From Escherichia sp. E1V33 (GTDB lineage: Bacteria > Pseudomonadota > Gammaproteobacteria > Enterobacterales > Enterobacteriaceae), in NCBI RefSeq assembly GCF_004211955.1, contig NZ_RHJI01000006.1:16445-80444 (forward strand): a stretch of DNA of 64,000 nt, in the 5' to 3' direction. A program made the position numbers and the translations under genes. Under the pieces are notes generated by a model that was not told where the DNA came from, did no database searches, and saw only the letters and a list, made by a program, of their open reading frames with translations. Shown in pieces: positions 29,949 through 38,106 of this stretch (position 1 is its first letter; every line of letters begins with the position of its first letter).

Positions 29949-31319
29949 ATGGCTCGTTCTTTTAAAGTCTTATCACCTACTGCGATCCTCGGTTATGGCT
30001 TCCCTGAAGAGAGCTTCCGCAAAGCGATGGCGGAATCTCCCGACCTGATCGCCGTTGATGCCGGTTCTTCCGATCCTGGCCCGCACTATCTGGGGGCGGG
30101 TAAGCCCTTTACCGACCGCGCAGGAGTTAAACGCGACCTGCGCTATATGATCACCGCAGGCGTGCGAAATAATATTCCGGTGGTGATCGGGACGGCCGGT
30201 GGTTCTGGCGCTGCCCCGCATTTGGAGTGGTGTCGTCAAATTATTCACGAGATTGCGCAAGAGGAAAAACTTTCATTCTCGATGGCGCTGATCCCGACGG
30301 ACGTTGACAAAGCCATTGTCCACCAGGCACTGGATAACGGCAAAATAACGGCGCTGGATTTTGTCCCGCCGTTAACGCACGACGCGATTGACGAAAGTAC
30401 CTATATCGTCGCGCAAATGGGCATCGAACCCTTCCAACGGGCGCTGAAAGAAGGCGCACAGGTGGTGCTGGGCGGCCGGGCTTATGATCCGGCCTGCTTT
30501 GCCGCACTACCAATCATGCAAGGCTTTGACGAAGGGCTGGCGCTGCACTGTGGGAAAATCCTCGAATGCGCAGCAATTGCCGCTACGCCAGGTTCCGGCT
30601 CTGACTGTGCAATGGGCATCATCGACGATAATGGCTTCACGCTGAAGACGTTCAATCCGCAGCGTAAGTTCACCGAAACATCTGCAGCCGCACACACGCT
30701 GTATGAGAAATCGGACCCGTACTTCCTGCCGGGACCAGGCGGTGTTCTGAATCTGAAAAGCTGCACCTTCAAAGCAGTGAACGACGGTGAAGTTTATGTC
30801 AGCGGTTCTGAGCATGAAGAAACGCCATATGCCCTGAAGCTGGAAGGCGCGCGGCAGGTGGGCTTCCGCTGCCTGACCATCGCCGGCACTCGCGACCCAA
30901 TCATGATCGCCGGGATCGACAAAATCATTGAAGAGGTCAAAGCCAGCGTAACACGCAACCTGTCGCTGACCGATGACAGCATTCGAATGACATTCCACCT
31001 GTACGGTAAAAATGGTGTCATGGGCGACCACGAGCCCATGGAAACTGCCGGACATGAACTGGGGATCGTCCTGGATGTGGTCGCGCCGACGCAAGAAATC
31101 GCCAACAGTGTTTGCTCACTGGTGCGCTCCACTATGTTGCACTATGGCTATGAAAATCGCATCGCCACGGCGGGTAACCTGGCGTTCCCGTTCTCCCCTT
31201 CTGATATCCAGAGTGGACCCGTATACGAGTTTTCTATCTATCACCTGATTGAAGCCAACGACGCACTGCGTTTTGATTTCCATATGGAACAGGTGACGCC
31301 AGAAGGAGTTCAGGCATGA
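29949..31319 (+). CDS. AtuA-like (DUF1446) protein
   Basis: A 456-residue cytoplasmic protein of the AtuA/DUF1446 family, named after a Pseudomonas acyclic-terpene utilisation gene; the biochemical activity of the family is not established as far as I know. Recognisable features are the N-terminal LSPTAILGYGFPEESF, IAVDAGSSDPGPHYLG, VIGTAGGSGAAPHLEW, VLGGRAYDPACFAAL and a Gly/Pro-rich FLPGPGGVLNLKSC. No signal peptide or TM helix. It overlaps the DUF4387-type gene by 4 bp (ATGA); in long AtuA proteins a ferredoxin-fold domain of about 100 residues follows this part in one chain, so the pair looks like a split AtuA. Its place between mal and fumD suggests work on a methylaspartate-pathway intermediate. 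Confidence 0.8.
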   Translation: MARSFKVLSPTAILGYGFPEESFRKAMAESPDLIAVDAGSSDPGPHYLGAGKPFTDRAGVKRDLRYMITAGVRNNIPVVIGTAGGSGAAPHLEWCRQIIHEIAQEEKLSFSMALIPTDVDKAIVHQALDNGKITALDFVPPLTHDAIDESTYIVAQMGIEPFQRALKEGAQVVLGGRAYDPACFAALPIMQGFDEGLALHCGKILECAAIAATPGSGSDCAMGIIDDNGFTLKTFNPQRKFTETSAAAHTLYEKSDPYFLPGPGGVLNLKSCTFKAVNDGEVYVSGSEHEETPYALKLEGARQVGFRCLTIAGTRDPIMIAGIDKIIEEVKASVTRNLSLTDDSIRMTFHLYGKNGVMGDHEPMETAGHELGIVLDVVAPTQEIANSVCSLVRSTMLHYGYENRIATAGNLAFPFSPSDIQSGPVYEFSIYHLIEANDALRFDFHMEQVTPEGVQA

Positions 31320-31633
31320 AACAGTCTATTGTCTCACTGGCACAGGTTATCCGCTCGAAAAATGCCGGGCCGTACGAACTGGTGTTAGATATTTTATTTA
31401 AAACGAAAGAAAACTATGAGCGCGTTAAATCATCCGGGCAATTAACCCCAGAACTGGTAGCTCGCTTATATCATGTTGAACCTGACTTTATTCATCGTAT
31501 TGTCTGGTTTGATCCTTCTAATGCCGTAAAAATCGTCATGCCACGAGATATTATCTCGGGAAATGTGGGCGATAATGATGTTTATGGTGCGCAGCAGCAC
31601 GCACCTTTATTAAGCATTCATTTTGACATCTAA
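31316..31633 (+). CDS. DUF4387-type small partner of the AtuA-like protein
   Basis: A 105-residue protein beginning SIVSLAQVIRSKNAGPYELVLDI and ending in the characteristic GDNDVYGAQQHAPLL, which I recognise as DUF4387. The function is unknown. Predicted mixed alpha/beta, no export signal. The start overlaps the upstream stop by 4 bp, giving tight coupling and probably equal amounts, consistent with a two-subunit complex. Followed by a 268-bp gap with a large inverted repeat before fumD. Confidence 0.8.
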   Translation: MKQSIVSLAQVIRSKNAGPYELVLDILFKTKENYERVKSSGQLTPELVARLYHVEPDFIHRIVWFDPSNAVKIVMPRDIISGNVGDNDVYGAQQHAPLLSIHFDI

Positions 31634-31643
31634 TAATTAATAC

Positions 31644-31710
31644 TGTTTAGATTATCAATCCCATAAATGTACCTGCACAGATTTTTATCTCAGGTGCATT
31701 TATCTAAACA
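31644..31710 (+). promoter_or_regulatory. Nested inverted repeat between the DUF4387-type gene and fumD
   Basis: Outer arms TGTTTAGAT (31644) / ATCTAAACA (31702), 9 bp perfect. Inner arms AAATGTACCTG (31665) / CAGGTGCATTT (31691), one mismatch. The RNA would fold into a long stem with an internal loop. No T run follows, so it is more likely an mRNA-stabilising, processing or regulatory structure than a simple terminator. The remaining bases to 31901 show no gene. Confidence 0.5.
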
Positions 31711-31901
31711 TATCAATAAAATAGATTACGAAGCGCACCAGCATTATCACAACTGGAATAACTGGTGGTCTATGCCCTCTAAAAACCATATAACAATCAC
31801 ACGTAATTAAACAAAAAATACTTAAGTCAATACCGAATCTCTGCTGGAAAAACGACCTGCCTAATTATTCGGTAAAAATAACCACAATGTGAGAACACAT
31901 C

Positions 31902-33554
31902 ATGTCCAAACCATTTATCTGGCAAGAACCGTTTTTACAATATAAAGACGCAACGGAATATAAATTAATCAGCGAACAATATATTACAGTAACGGAAATA
32001 GACGGCGAAGAGGTGATAAAAGTCGCCCCAGAAGCATTAACGTTGCTTGCCCGGGAGGCATTTTATGAGGCCTCTTTTTTCTTACGTCCCGCTCACCTGC
32101 AACAAGTCGCCAGCATTCTGAACGATCCGCAGGCCAGCAGTAATGACAGATATGTGGCCTTGCAGCTACTGCGCAATGCCGAAGTCTCAGCAAAAGGAAT
32201 ATTACCCAACTGCCAGGACACTGGCACCGCCACCATTGTCGCCAGTAAAGGGCAACACATCTGGACCGGAGGCAATGACGCCGAAGCCTTAAGCAAAGGT
32301 ATTTACACCACTTTCCAGGAAAATAATCTGCGCTTTTCACAAAATGCGCCGCTGGATATGTATACCGAAGTCAATACACAGACCAATCTTCCGGCGCAGA
32401 TTGATATCAGCGCCGTCCCCGGCGACGAGTACCATTTTCTGTGTGTCAATAAAGGGGGTGGCTCCGCCAATAAAGCCGCGCTTTACCAGGAAACTAAATC
32501 TCTCCTGCAACCAGAAAAACTGACTGCGTTTTTAATCGAGAAAATGAAATCGTTGGGCACCGCTGCTTGTCCGCCCTACCACATCGCCTTTGTCGTCGGG
32601 GGACTTTCTGCCGATCAGGCGTTAAAAGTCGCCAAACTAGCGTCGACAAAATACTACGATAATCTGCCCACCAGCGGAAACGAGCAGGGACAAGCCTTCC
32701 GCGATGTTGAGCTGGAAAAAACCTTGCTCGACGCCAGCCAACAATTTGGTATTGGTGCTCAGTTTGGTGGCAAATATTTCGCTCATGATATTCGTGTTAT
32801 TCGTCTACCGCGCCACGGCGGCTCCTGCCCAATTGCTATGGCGCTCTCCTGTTCCGCCGATCGTAATATTAAAGCCAAAATTAACAAGCACGGCATCTGG
32901 CTGGAAAAACTCGAACATAATCCGGGGCAATATATTCCAGCCTCAATGCGGGAAGACAATCACACGCATAACGTACAGATTGATCTAAATCGTCCATTGC
33001 GTGAGGTAATGCAGGATCTCGCCACATTACCGATCGGCACCCGTGTGTCGTTAAGCGGCCCCATCGTAGTGGCGCGTGATATCGCCCACGCCAAAATAAA
33101 AGAACGACTGGATAACGGCGAACCGTTACCAGATTACCTGAAGCATCACATCGTCTATTACGCAGGCCCCGCGAAAACACCGGAAAATATGGCCTGTGGT
33201 TCTCTTGGGCCAACCACGGGCGGTCGAATGGACGGTTATGTCGACGCCTTCCAGGCGGCTGGCGGCAGTCTGGTGATGTTATCGAAGGGCAACCGCAGCC
33301 AGCAGGTTACCGATGCCTGTCACAAACATGGCGGCTTTAATCTGGGAAGTATCGGTGGTGCGGCAGCATTACTGGCACAAGAATATGTCAAAAGCCTGCA
33401 TTGCCTGGAATATCCAGAGTTAGGCATGGAAGCAGTATGGATGATGGAGGTTGAAAACTTGCCCGCGTTCATTCTGGTGGATGATAAAGGCAACAATTTC
33501 TTTAGCCAGTTTGAGCAGCAACACCACTGCGCCGATTGCCCCGCCGGGCATTAA
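31902..33554 (+). CDS. fumD: Class I fumarate hydratase/mesaconase FumD
   Basis: [4Fe-4S] hydro-lyase of the FumA/FumB type. The orthologue in E. coli O157:H7 has been described as a mesaconase/fumarase that hydrates mesaconate to citramalate, which fits its place downstream of mal. The 550 residues include the cluster cysteines in [11 protein letters not shown] (Cys104), [11 protein letters not shown] and [13 protein letters not shown], then the C-terminal beta domain starting about residue 350 ([32 protein letters not shown]). The start ATG at 31902 has GTGAGA upstream, a weak ribosome site. It is diverged from FumA/FumB and is a third class I paralogue. Confidence 0.92.
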   Translation: MSKPFIWQEPFLQYKDATEYKLISEQYITVTEIDGEEVIKVAPEALTLLAREAFYEASFFLRPAHLQQVASILNDPQASSNDRYVALQLLRNAEVSAKGILPNCQDTGTATIVASKGQHIWTGGNDAEALSKGIYTTFQENNLRFSQNAPLDMYTEVNTQTNLPAQIDISAVPGDEYHFLCVNKGGGSANKAALYQETKSLLQPEKLTAFLIEKMKSLGTAACPPYHIAFVVGGLSADQALKVAKLASTKYYDNLPTSGNEQGQAFRDVELEKTLLDASQQFGIGAQFGGKYFAHDIRVIRLPRHGGSCPIAMALSCSADRNIKAKINKHGIWLEKLEHNPGQYIPASMREDNHTHNVQIDLNRPLREVMQDLATLPIGTRVSLSGPIVVARDIAHAKIKERLDNGEPLPDYLKHHIVYYAGPAKTPENMACGSLGPTTGGRMDGYVDAFQAAGGSLVMLSKGNRSQQVTDACHKHGGFNLGSIGGAAALLAQEYVKSLHCLEYPELGMEAVWMMEVENLPAFILVDDKGNNFFSQFEQQHHCADCPAGH

Positions 33555-33822
33555 GGAAAGTGAATGGAAGCGGATGCTGGCTGATGAGCGTTACGATTTA
33601 GTGGTGCTCGATGAGCTGACCTACATGCTGGCTTACCATTATCTGGATACCGAAGAAGTGATCGCTTCGCTACAAAATCGCCCGGCACAGCAAAATGTCA
33701 TTGTCACCGGACGCGGTTGCCATAGTGGGATAGTAAAAATGGCGGATACGGTAAGCGAAATCCACCCCGTCAAGCATGCTTTTGATAACGGTATTCAGGC
33801 ACAGCCTGGTATCGACTGGTAA
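33555..33822 (+). pseudogene. C-terminal remnant of a BtuR/CobO-type cob(I)alamin adenosyltransferase
   Basis: From 33574 an open frame of 82 codons reads MLADERYDLVVLDELTYMLA ..., with VIVTGRGCHSGIVKMADTVSE and PVKHAFDNGIQAQPGIDW. This aligns closely with roughly the last 82 of 196 residues of E. coli BtuR. The N-terminal half with the P-loop (GNGKGKTT) is missing; homology starts about EWKRMLAD, within 20 bp of the fumD stop, so an internal deletion removed the front of the gene. The remaining piece cannot bind ATP. An adenosyltransferase makes sense beside a coenzyme-B12 mutase; the chromosomal btuR elsewhere could substitute. It is possibly still translated from 33574 but unlikely to be functional. 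Confidence 0.85.
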
Positions 33823-33855
33823 TGACTGCGCCTGGCATCTCGCCAGGCGCAGGTT

Positions 33856-34761
33856 TTACATCTCCTCCGGTACGACCGATTTTGCCAGCAACCACTCACG
33901 AAAAAGTTGTAAGTGCGGATAATCAGCCTTCTCTTCCCGCCATGTCATAATAAAGCGATTGCCGGTACGAATAGGCACATCACACGGAATCACCATGTCA
34001 CCGCTATCTAAATCGTGTTGAATTGCAAACCGAGGAAGGAGCGCCACACCGAGATTAGATCGCACGGCGGCAATCAGCATTGAAAGTAAATCAAAACGTG
34101 GCCCGTTATTTACCAATGGACTACTAACACCAGACAATGCAAACCACTCTTCCCAGCCAGTAATACGGGTGCTTTGATGCAGCAGTGGTAGTTCACTTAA
34201 TAGCTCTGCAACAGACATTTTTTGGTCAGGAAGTGAAAGTAAACTGCCACTACATACCGGCAGAATCTCTTCCTCAAAGAGATATTCTACCTCCGACCAG
34301 GGCACGCAAAAATTTTCGCGCATAATGACGGCATCGTATTCCCGATTAAGAAAATCTCCGTTATTAGCTAATGAGTGAATATTGACAATAATATCGGGAT
34401 ACAATTTATTGAACTCACGTAAATTGGGGATCAACCAGTGCGTGCTGAAAGTAGGATTGACAGCAAGCTCAATAACCTGAACCGTAGGCTGCCAGGTCAT
34501 GATTGTATTTGTGTCACGTTCAAGCTTATTCAATGTTTCTTTAACAATTCCCAGATAATGCTTTCCGGCATCATTAAGAAATATTCTTTTTTTAGAATGA
34601 GCAAATAATGATATATGTAAAAAATCTTCCAGTGCGCTAACTTGCCTGAATACTGCGCTTTGAGTTAAAGCTAACTCCTCTGCCGCTCTGGTATAACTTT
34701 CATGGCGTGCGACTACCTCAAAAGTTACCAACAGTTCCGTTTTGGGTAGTTTTCCTCTCAT
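33856..34761 (-). CDS. LysR-type transcriptional regulator
   Basis: A 301-residue LysR family protein. The N-terminal winged HTH reads LLVTFEVVARHESYTRAAEELALTQSAVFRQVSALEDFLHISLF (shown only to indicate residues about 9-52). The effector domain follows from residue 90 (VIELAVNPTFSTHWLIPNLREF). It is convergent with the glm-fumD operon, ending 33 bp after the btuR remnant, and is not divergent from any intact target. It may regulate the methylaspartate operon, the decayed lyase behind it, or both. The effector is unknown. Confidence 0.9.
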   Translation of the reverse strand: MRGKLPKTELLVTFEVVARHESYTRAAEELALTQSAVFRQVSALEDFLHISLFAHSKKRIFLNDAGKHYLGIVKETLNKLERDTNTIMTWQPTVQVIELAVNPTFSTHWLIPNLREFNKLYPDIIVNIHSLANNGDFLNREYDAVIMRENFCVPWSEVEYLFEEEILPVCSGSLLSLPDQKMSVAELLSELPLLHQSTRITGWEEWFALSGVSSPLVNNGPRFDLLSMLIAAVRSNLGVALLPRFAIQHDLDSGDMVIPCDVPIRTGNRFIMTWREEKADYPHLQLFREWLLAKSVVPEEM

Positions 34762-34913
34762 AATGCCGTCCCTTAAAAATAGTTTAAACCATCAAAAAAA
34801 ACCTTACTTATTGCTAAATAATGGCAACCAAAGCAGCAATAACTATTTTATAAAAATCATGATCAATATTTATAACCCAGCAAGCCCGACGTGACAATTA
34901 TCTCAATCAGATA

Positions 34914-34952
34914 ATAATAATCCGAAAAGCAAAGCGCCCTTCGGATTATTAT
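34914..34952. terminator. Inverted repeat between the LysR gene and the lyase remnant
   Basis: ATAATAATCCGAA / TTCGGATTATTAT, 13-bp perfect arms around a 13-base loop, A/T-rich outside. Possible bidirectional terminator for the decayed lyase gene on the minus strand. The rest of 34762-35032 shows no gene and should hold the lysR promoter. Confidence 0.5.
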
Positions 34953-35032
34953 GATTCAAGTTAAGTGAAGATTATTAAATTGATAGCAATTATCATATCT
35001 ATGGATACTATGATAAACAATCTACAAAGATT

Positions 35033-35600
35033 TTATTTTTGATTTATAGCATATCCTTCTAAGAATTTTTGCGAAGCTGCAATACCTAGGGTAAAGACCC
35101 GATCCTGGTCGACAAACGGAATATGCAGCGAACCGAAGCCGTGACCTTTATTACCGGGTGCCGACAGGAAGCGCGTTAAACCGGTAAAGTGCTCATCCTC
35201 CAGGTGCAGCGAGCGACGCATACTGTTATGCGAAACATGTACCAACGCCACGGTCAGACGCTAAGTGACAAGCGCAACAGGTAACGATTCGAAGTTCGCC
35301 GTCGGGAAGATCCCGCCGCTGATTGCGCCATCTTTAACAAAATATTGCGCGACCTGAATGGAGTCCTGATACGCCTTGTCAGCATTCAGCACGGTTGCTG
35401 GGTTGTCATCGGAACTGTTGATTTGTACGGTTATGACCTCTTCAGCATCATGCAGAGCGTGTACTGATTCAGCAATGGTATACGCCGTCGTTCTTATTCG
35501 TGGCTTGCGGTCGGTTGCGGCAATCCGCAGTGGCTGTGGTCATGCAGTCACGGAGCGGGACGCAGCCTGCGGTCAGATTTCGACCATGGTTAACGTTTAA
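35033..35600 (-). pseudogene. Remnant of an aromatic amino-acid (histidine-type) ammonia-lyase
   Basis: On the minus strand, bases 35473 to 35264 read through AESVHALHDAEEVITVQINS, SDDNPATVLNADKAYQDSIQ and GGIFPTANFESLPVALVT. An in-frame TAG stop (35261-35263) follows, then the same frame continues RLTVALVHVSHNSMRRSLHL and TGLTRFLSAPGNKGHGFGSL. The NSSDDNP segment, the NFxxLPVAL segment and the SMRR...GLxxFL segment occur in this order in HutH/PAL-type MIO lyases. Upstream of 35500 the frame is broken, and the N-terminal half with the Ala-Ser-Gly cofactor triad is absent. It is a dead gene lying directly after the sdh-suc terminator. Confidence 0.75.
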
Positions 35601-35603
35601 GGC

Positions 35604-35629
35604 AAAAAAAAGGCCATCATACGATGGCC
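35604..35629 (-). terminator. Terminator of sdhCDAB-sucABCD and SdhX
   Basis: GGCCATC / GATGGCC stem with a four-base loop followed on the minus strand by eight T (35604-35611). Confidence 0.92.
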
Positions 35630-35704
35630 AACCATGTCGAAACCGACAGCCCTTCGCCATTCCTGTAGAGGGAAGCGGCGAGGGCTATTTCTTATTACAA
35701 ATAT
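35605..35704 (-). ncRNA. sdhX: SdhX (RybD) 3'-UTR-derived small RNA
   Basis: SdhX is known as an Hfq-binding sRNA released from the 3' UTR of sdhCDAB-sucABCD, linking TCA-cycle expression with acetate metabolism. Here the roughly 100-nt UTR directly after the sucD stop has the expected layout: an A/U-rich 5' part, a long imperfect stem (AGCCCTCGCCGCTTCC with GGAATGGCGAAGGGCT) and the Rho-independent terminator with eight U. The exact 5' processing point is inferred. Confidence 0.75.
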
Positions 35705-36574
35705 TTATTTCAGAACAGTTTTCAGTGCTTCACCGATATCCGCCAGGCTACGAACGGTTTTCACGCCTGCGGCTTCCAGGGCAGCGAATTTCTCATCCGC
35801 AGTCCCTTTACCACCAGCGATGATGGCACCTGCGTGCCCCATACGTTTGCCTTTCGGCGCAGTCACACCAGCGATGTAACCCACAACTGGCTTGGTAACA
35901 TGCTCTTTGATGTACGCAGCAGCTTCTTCTTCAGCGCTACCGCCGATCTCACCGATCATCACGATCGCTTCGGTCTGCGGATCTTTTTCGAACATTTCGA
36001 GAATGTCGATAAAGTTAGAGCCAGGGATCGGATCACCACCGATACCAACACAGGTCGACTGACCGAAACCGTAATCCGTGGTCTGTTTAACCGCTTCGTA
36101 GGTCAGCGTACCGGAACGGGAAACGATACCCACTTTACCTGGTTTGTGAATGTGACCCGGCTGGATACCGATTTTGCATTCACCCGGAGTGATAACGCCT
36201 GGGCAGTTCGGGCCGATCATACGAACGCCTGCTTCATCGAGCTTCACTTTCACGGTCAGCATATCCAGCGTCGGGATGCCTTCAGTGATGGTGATAATCA
36301 GTTTGATGCCTGCATCAATAGCTTCCAGAATGGAGTCTTTGCAGAACGGTGCTGGTACGTAGATAACAGAAGCGGTAGCGCCAGTAGCAGCAACGGCTTC
36401 ACGCACGGTGTTGAACACCGGCAGGCCGAGGTGGGTAGTACCGCCTTTACCTGGAGTTACGCCACCAACCATTTTGGTGCCATATGCAATGGCCTGTTCA
36501 GAGTGGAAAGTCCCCTGGCTACCGGTAAAGCCCTGGCAGATAACCTTGGTGTTTTTATCAATTAAAATGGACAT
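35705..36574 (-). CDS. sucD: Succinyl-CoA synthetase alpha subunit SucD
   Basis: Catalyses, with SucC, the interconversion of succinyl-CoA and succinate coupled to ATP/GTP formation. The 289-residue alpha subunit has the CoA-binding Rossmann domain ([22 protein letters not shown]) and the active-site phosphohistidine in [15 protein letters not shown] (about His247). Its ATG shares one base with the sucC stop (TAATG). Last protein gene of sdhCDAB-sucABCD. Confidence 0.98.
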
Positions 36575-37740
36575 TATTTCCCCTCCACTGCGGCAACAAC
36601 CTGCTGAGCTGCATCCGTCAGACCTTTTGCTGCAATAATATTCAGGCCGCTGTCAGCCAGTTTCTTCGCGCCGAGTTCGGCGTTGTTACCTTCCAGACGT
36701 ACCACGACCGGTACGTTAACACCCACTTCCGCTACCGCGCCGATGATACCGTCAGCGATCAGGTCGCAACGAACGATACCGCCGAAGATGTTAACCAGAA
36801 CGGCTTTCACTTTGTCGTCAGAGAGGATGATTTTGAACGCTTCGGTTACACGTTCTTTGGTTGCGCCGCCGCCAACGTCCAGGAAGTTAGCTGGTTCGCC
36901 GCCGTGCAGTTTAACGATGTCCATCGTACCCATCGCCAGACCTGCGCCGTTAACCATACAACCGATGTTACCGTCCAGCGCAACGTAGTTCAGTTCCCAC
37001 TGTGCAGCCTGTGCTTCACGCGGATCTTCCTGCGACTGGTCGCGCATTTCGCGCAGATCAGGCTGGCGGAACAGTGCGTTGCCATCAGCACCCAGTTTGC
37101 CGTCGAGACAGACCAGATCGCCCTGTTTAGTGATGACCAGCGGGTTGATTTCGATCAGCGCCAGGTCGCGCTCCAGGAAAATGGTCGCCAGGCCCATGAA
37201 GATTTTGGTGAACTGCTGAACCAGTTTACCTTCCAGACCCAGTTTGAACGCCAGCTCGCGTCCCTGATACGGCATCGGGCCAGTCAGCGGATCAAGCGCA
37301 ACTTTGTGGATCAGGTGCGGAGTTTCTTCCGCCACTTTTTCGATTTCCACGCCGCCTTCGGTGGAGGCCATAAAGACCACGCGACGTGAACTACGGTCTA
37401 CAACGGCACCGAGATACAGCTCTTTAGCGATATCGGTCGCCGCTTCAACCAGAATCTGGTTAACCGGTTGGCCATTGGCATCTGTTTGATACGTTACCAG
37501 ACGCTTGCCCAGCCAGTTTTCTGCAAAAGCACGGATGTCTTCTTTGCTATTTACAACTTTCACACCGCCCGCTTTACCGCGGCCACCAGCGTGAACCTGA
37601 CATTTTACTACCCACGGACCGGCACCGATTTTTGAAGCGGCTTCTTCTGCTTCGCGCGGAGTAGTACAGGCATAACCCACCGGTGCTGGTAAGCCATAGC
37701 GGGCAAACAGTTGTTTTGCCTGATATTCATGTAAGTTCAT
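36574..37740 (-). CDS. sucC: Succinyl-CoA synthetase beta subunit SucC
   Basis: Beta subunit (388 residues) with an N-terminal ATP-grasp domain ([35 protein letters not shown]) and a C-terminal flavodoxin-like domain with [15 protein letters not shown] and [15 protein letters not shown]. It is separated from sucB by a 366-bp gap filled with REP units. Confidence 0.98.
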
Positions 37741-37825
37741 GTGTTCTGTCCATCCTTCAGTAATCGTTATCTTTTAAACCGTAGACCGAATATTTCGTAT
37801 CGCTCCCGGGTATTGTCGGTCACCC

Positions 37826-38095
37826 GTAGGCCTGATAAGACGCGTAAGCATCGCATCTGGCATCGCTTGTCGGATGCGGCGCGAGCGCCTTATCCGACCT
37901 ACATCGGTGCTTCCCGTAGGCCTGATAAGACGCGTTAAGCGTCGCATCAGGCTTCGCGTGCCGGATGCGGCGCGAGCGCCTTATCCGACCTACATCGGTG
38001 CTTCCCGTAGGCCTGATAAGACGCGTTAAGCGTCGCATCAGGCTTCAATTGCCGGAGAAGGCGATAATGTCTTATCCGGTCTACAGTGCAGGTGA
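37826..38095. repeat. BIME: tandem REP array between sucB and sucC
   Basis: Alternating palindromic units. A unit of about 90 bp starting GTAGGCCTGATAAGACGCG begins at 37826, 37916 and 38007, each followed by a CGGATGCGGCGCGAGCGCCTTATCCG-type REP in the opposite sense; the last half is diverged. It lies within the sdh-suc transcript, where it can affect segmental mRNA stability. Confidence 0.92.
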
Positions 38096-38106
38096 AACTT
38101 AAACTA

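Noticed and set aside
24851..34890. Possible direct repeats flanking the accessory region (AACCCAGCA at 24851 and 34875)
   Set aside because: Only nine identical bases with poor agreement beyond; too short to call attachment sites, and no integrase gene or tRNA end is present.
35376..35823. Overlapping plus-strand frames of 74-107 codons at the lyase remnant and SdhX
   Set aside because: They run across the terminator and the complement of sucD; the minus-strand lyase homology explains the region better.
37820..38038. 72-codon frame in the sucB-sucC gap
   Set aside because: Entirely made of REP sequence; its protein repeat pattern reflects the DNA repeat.
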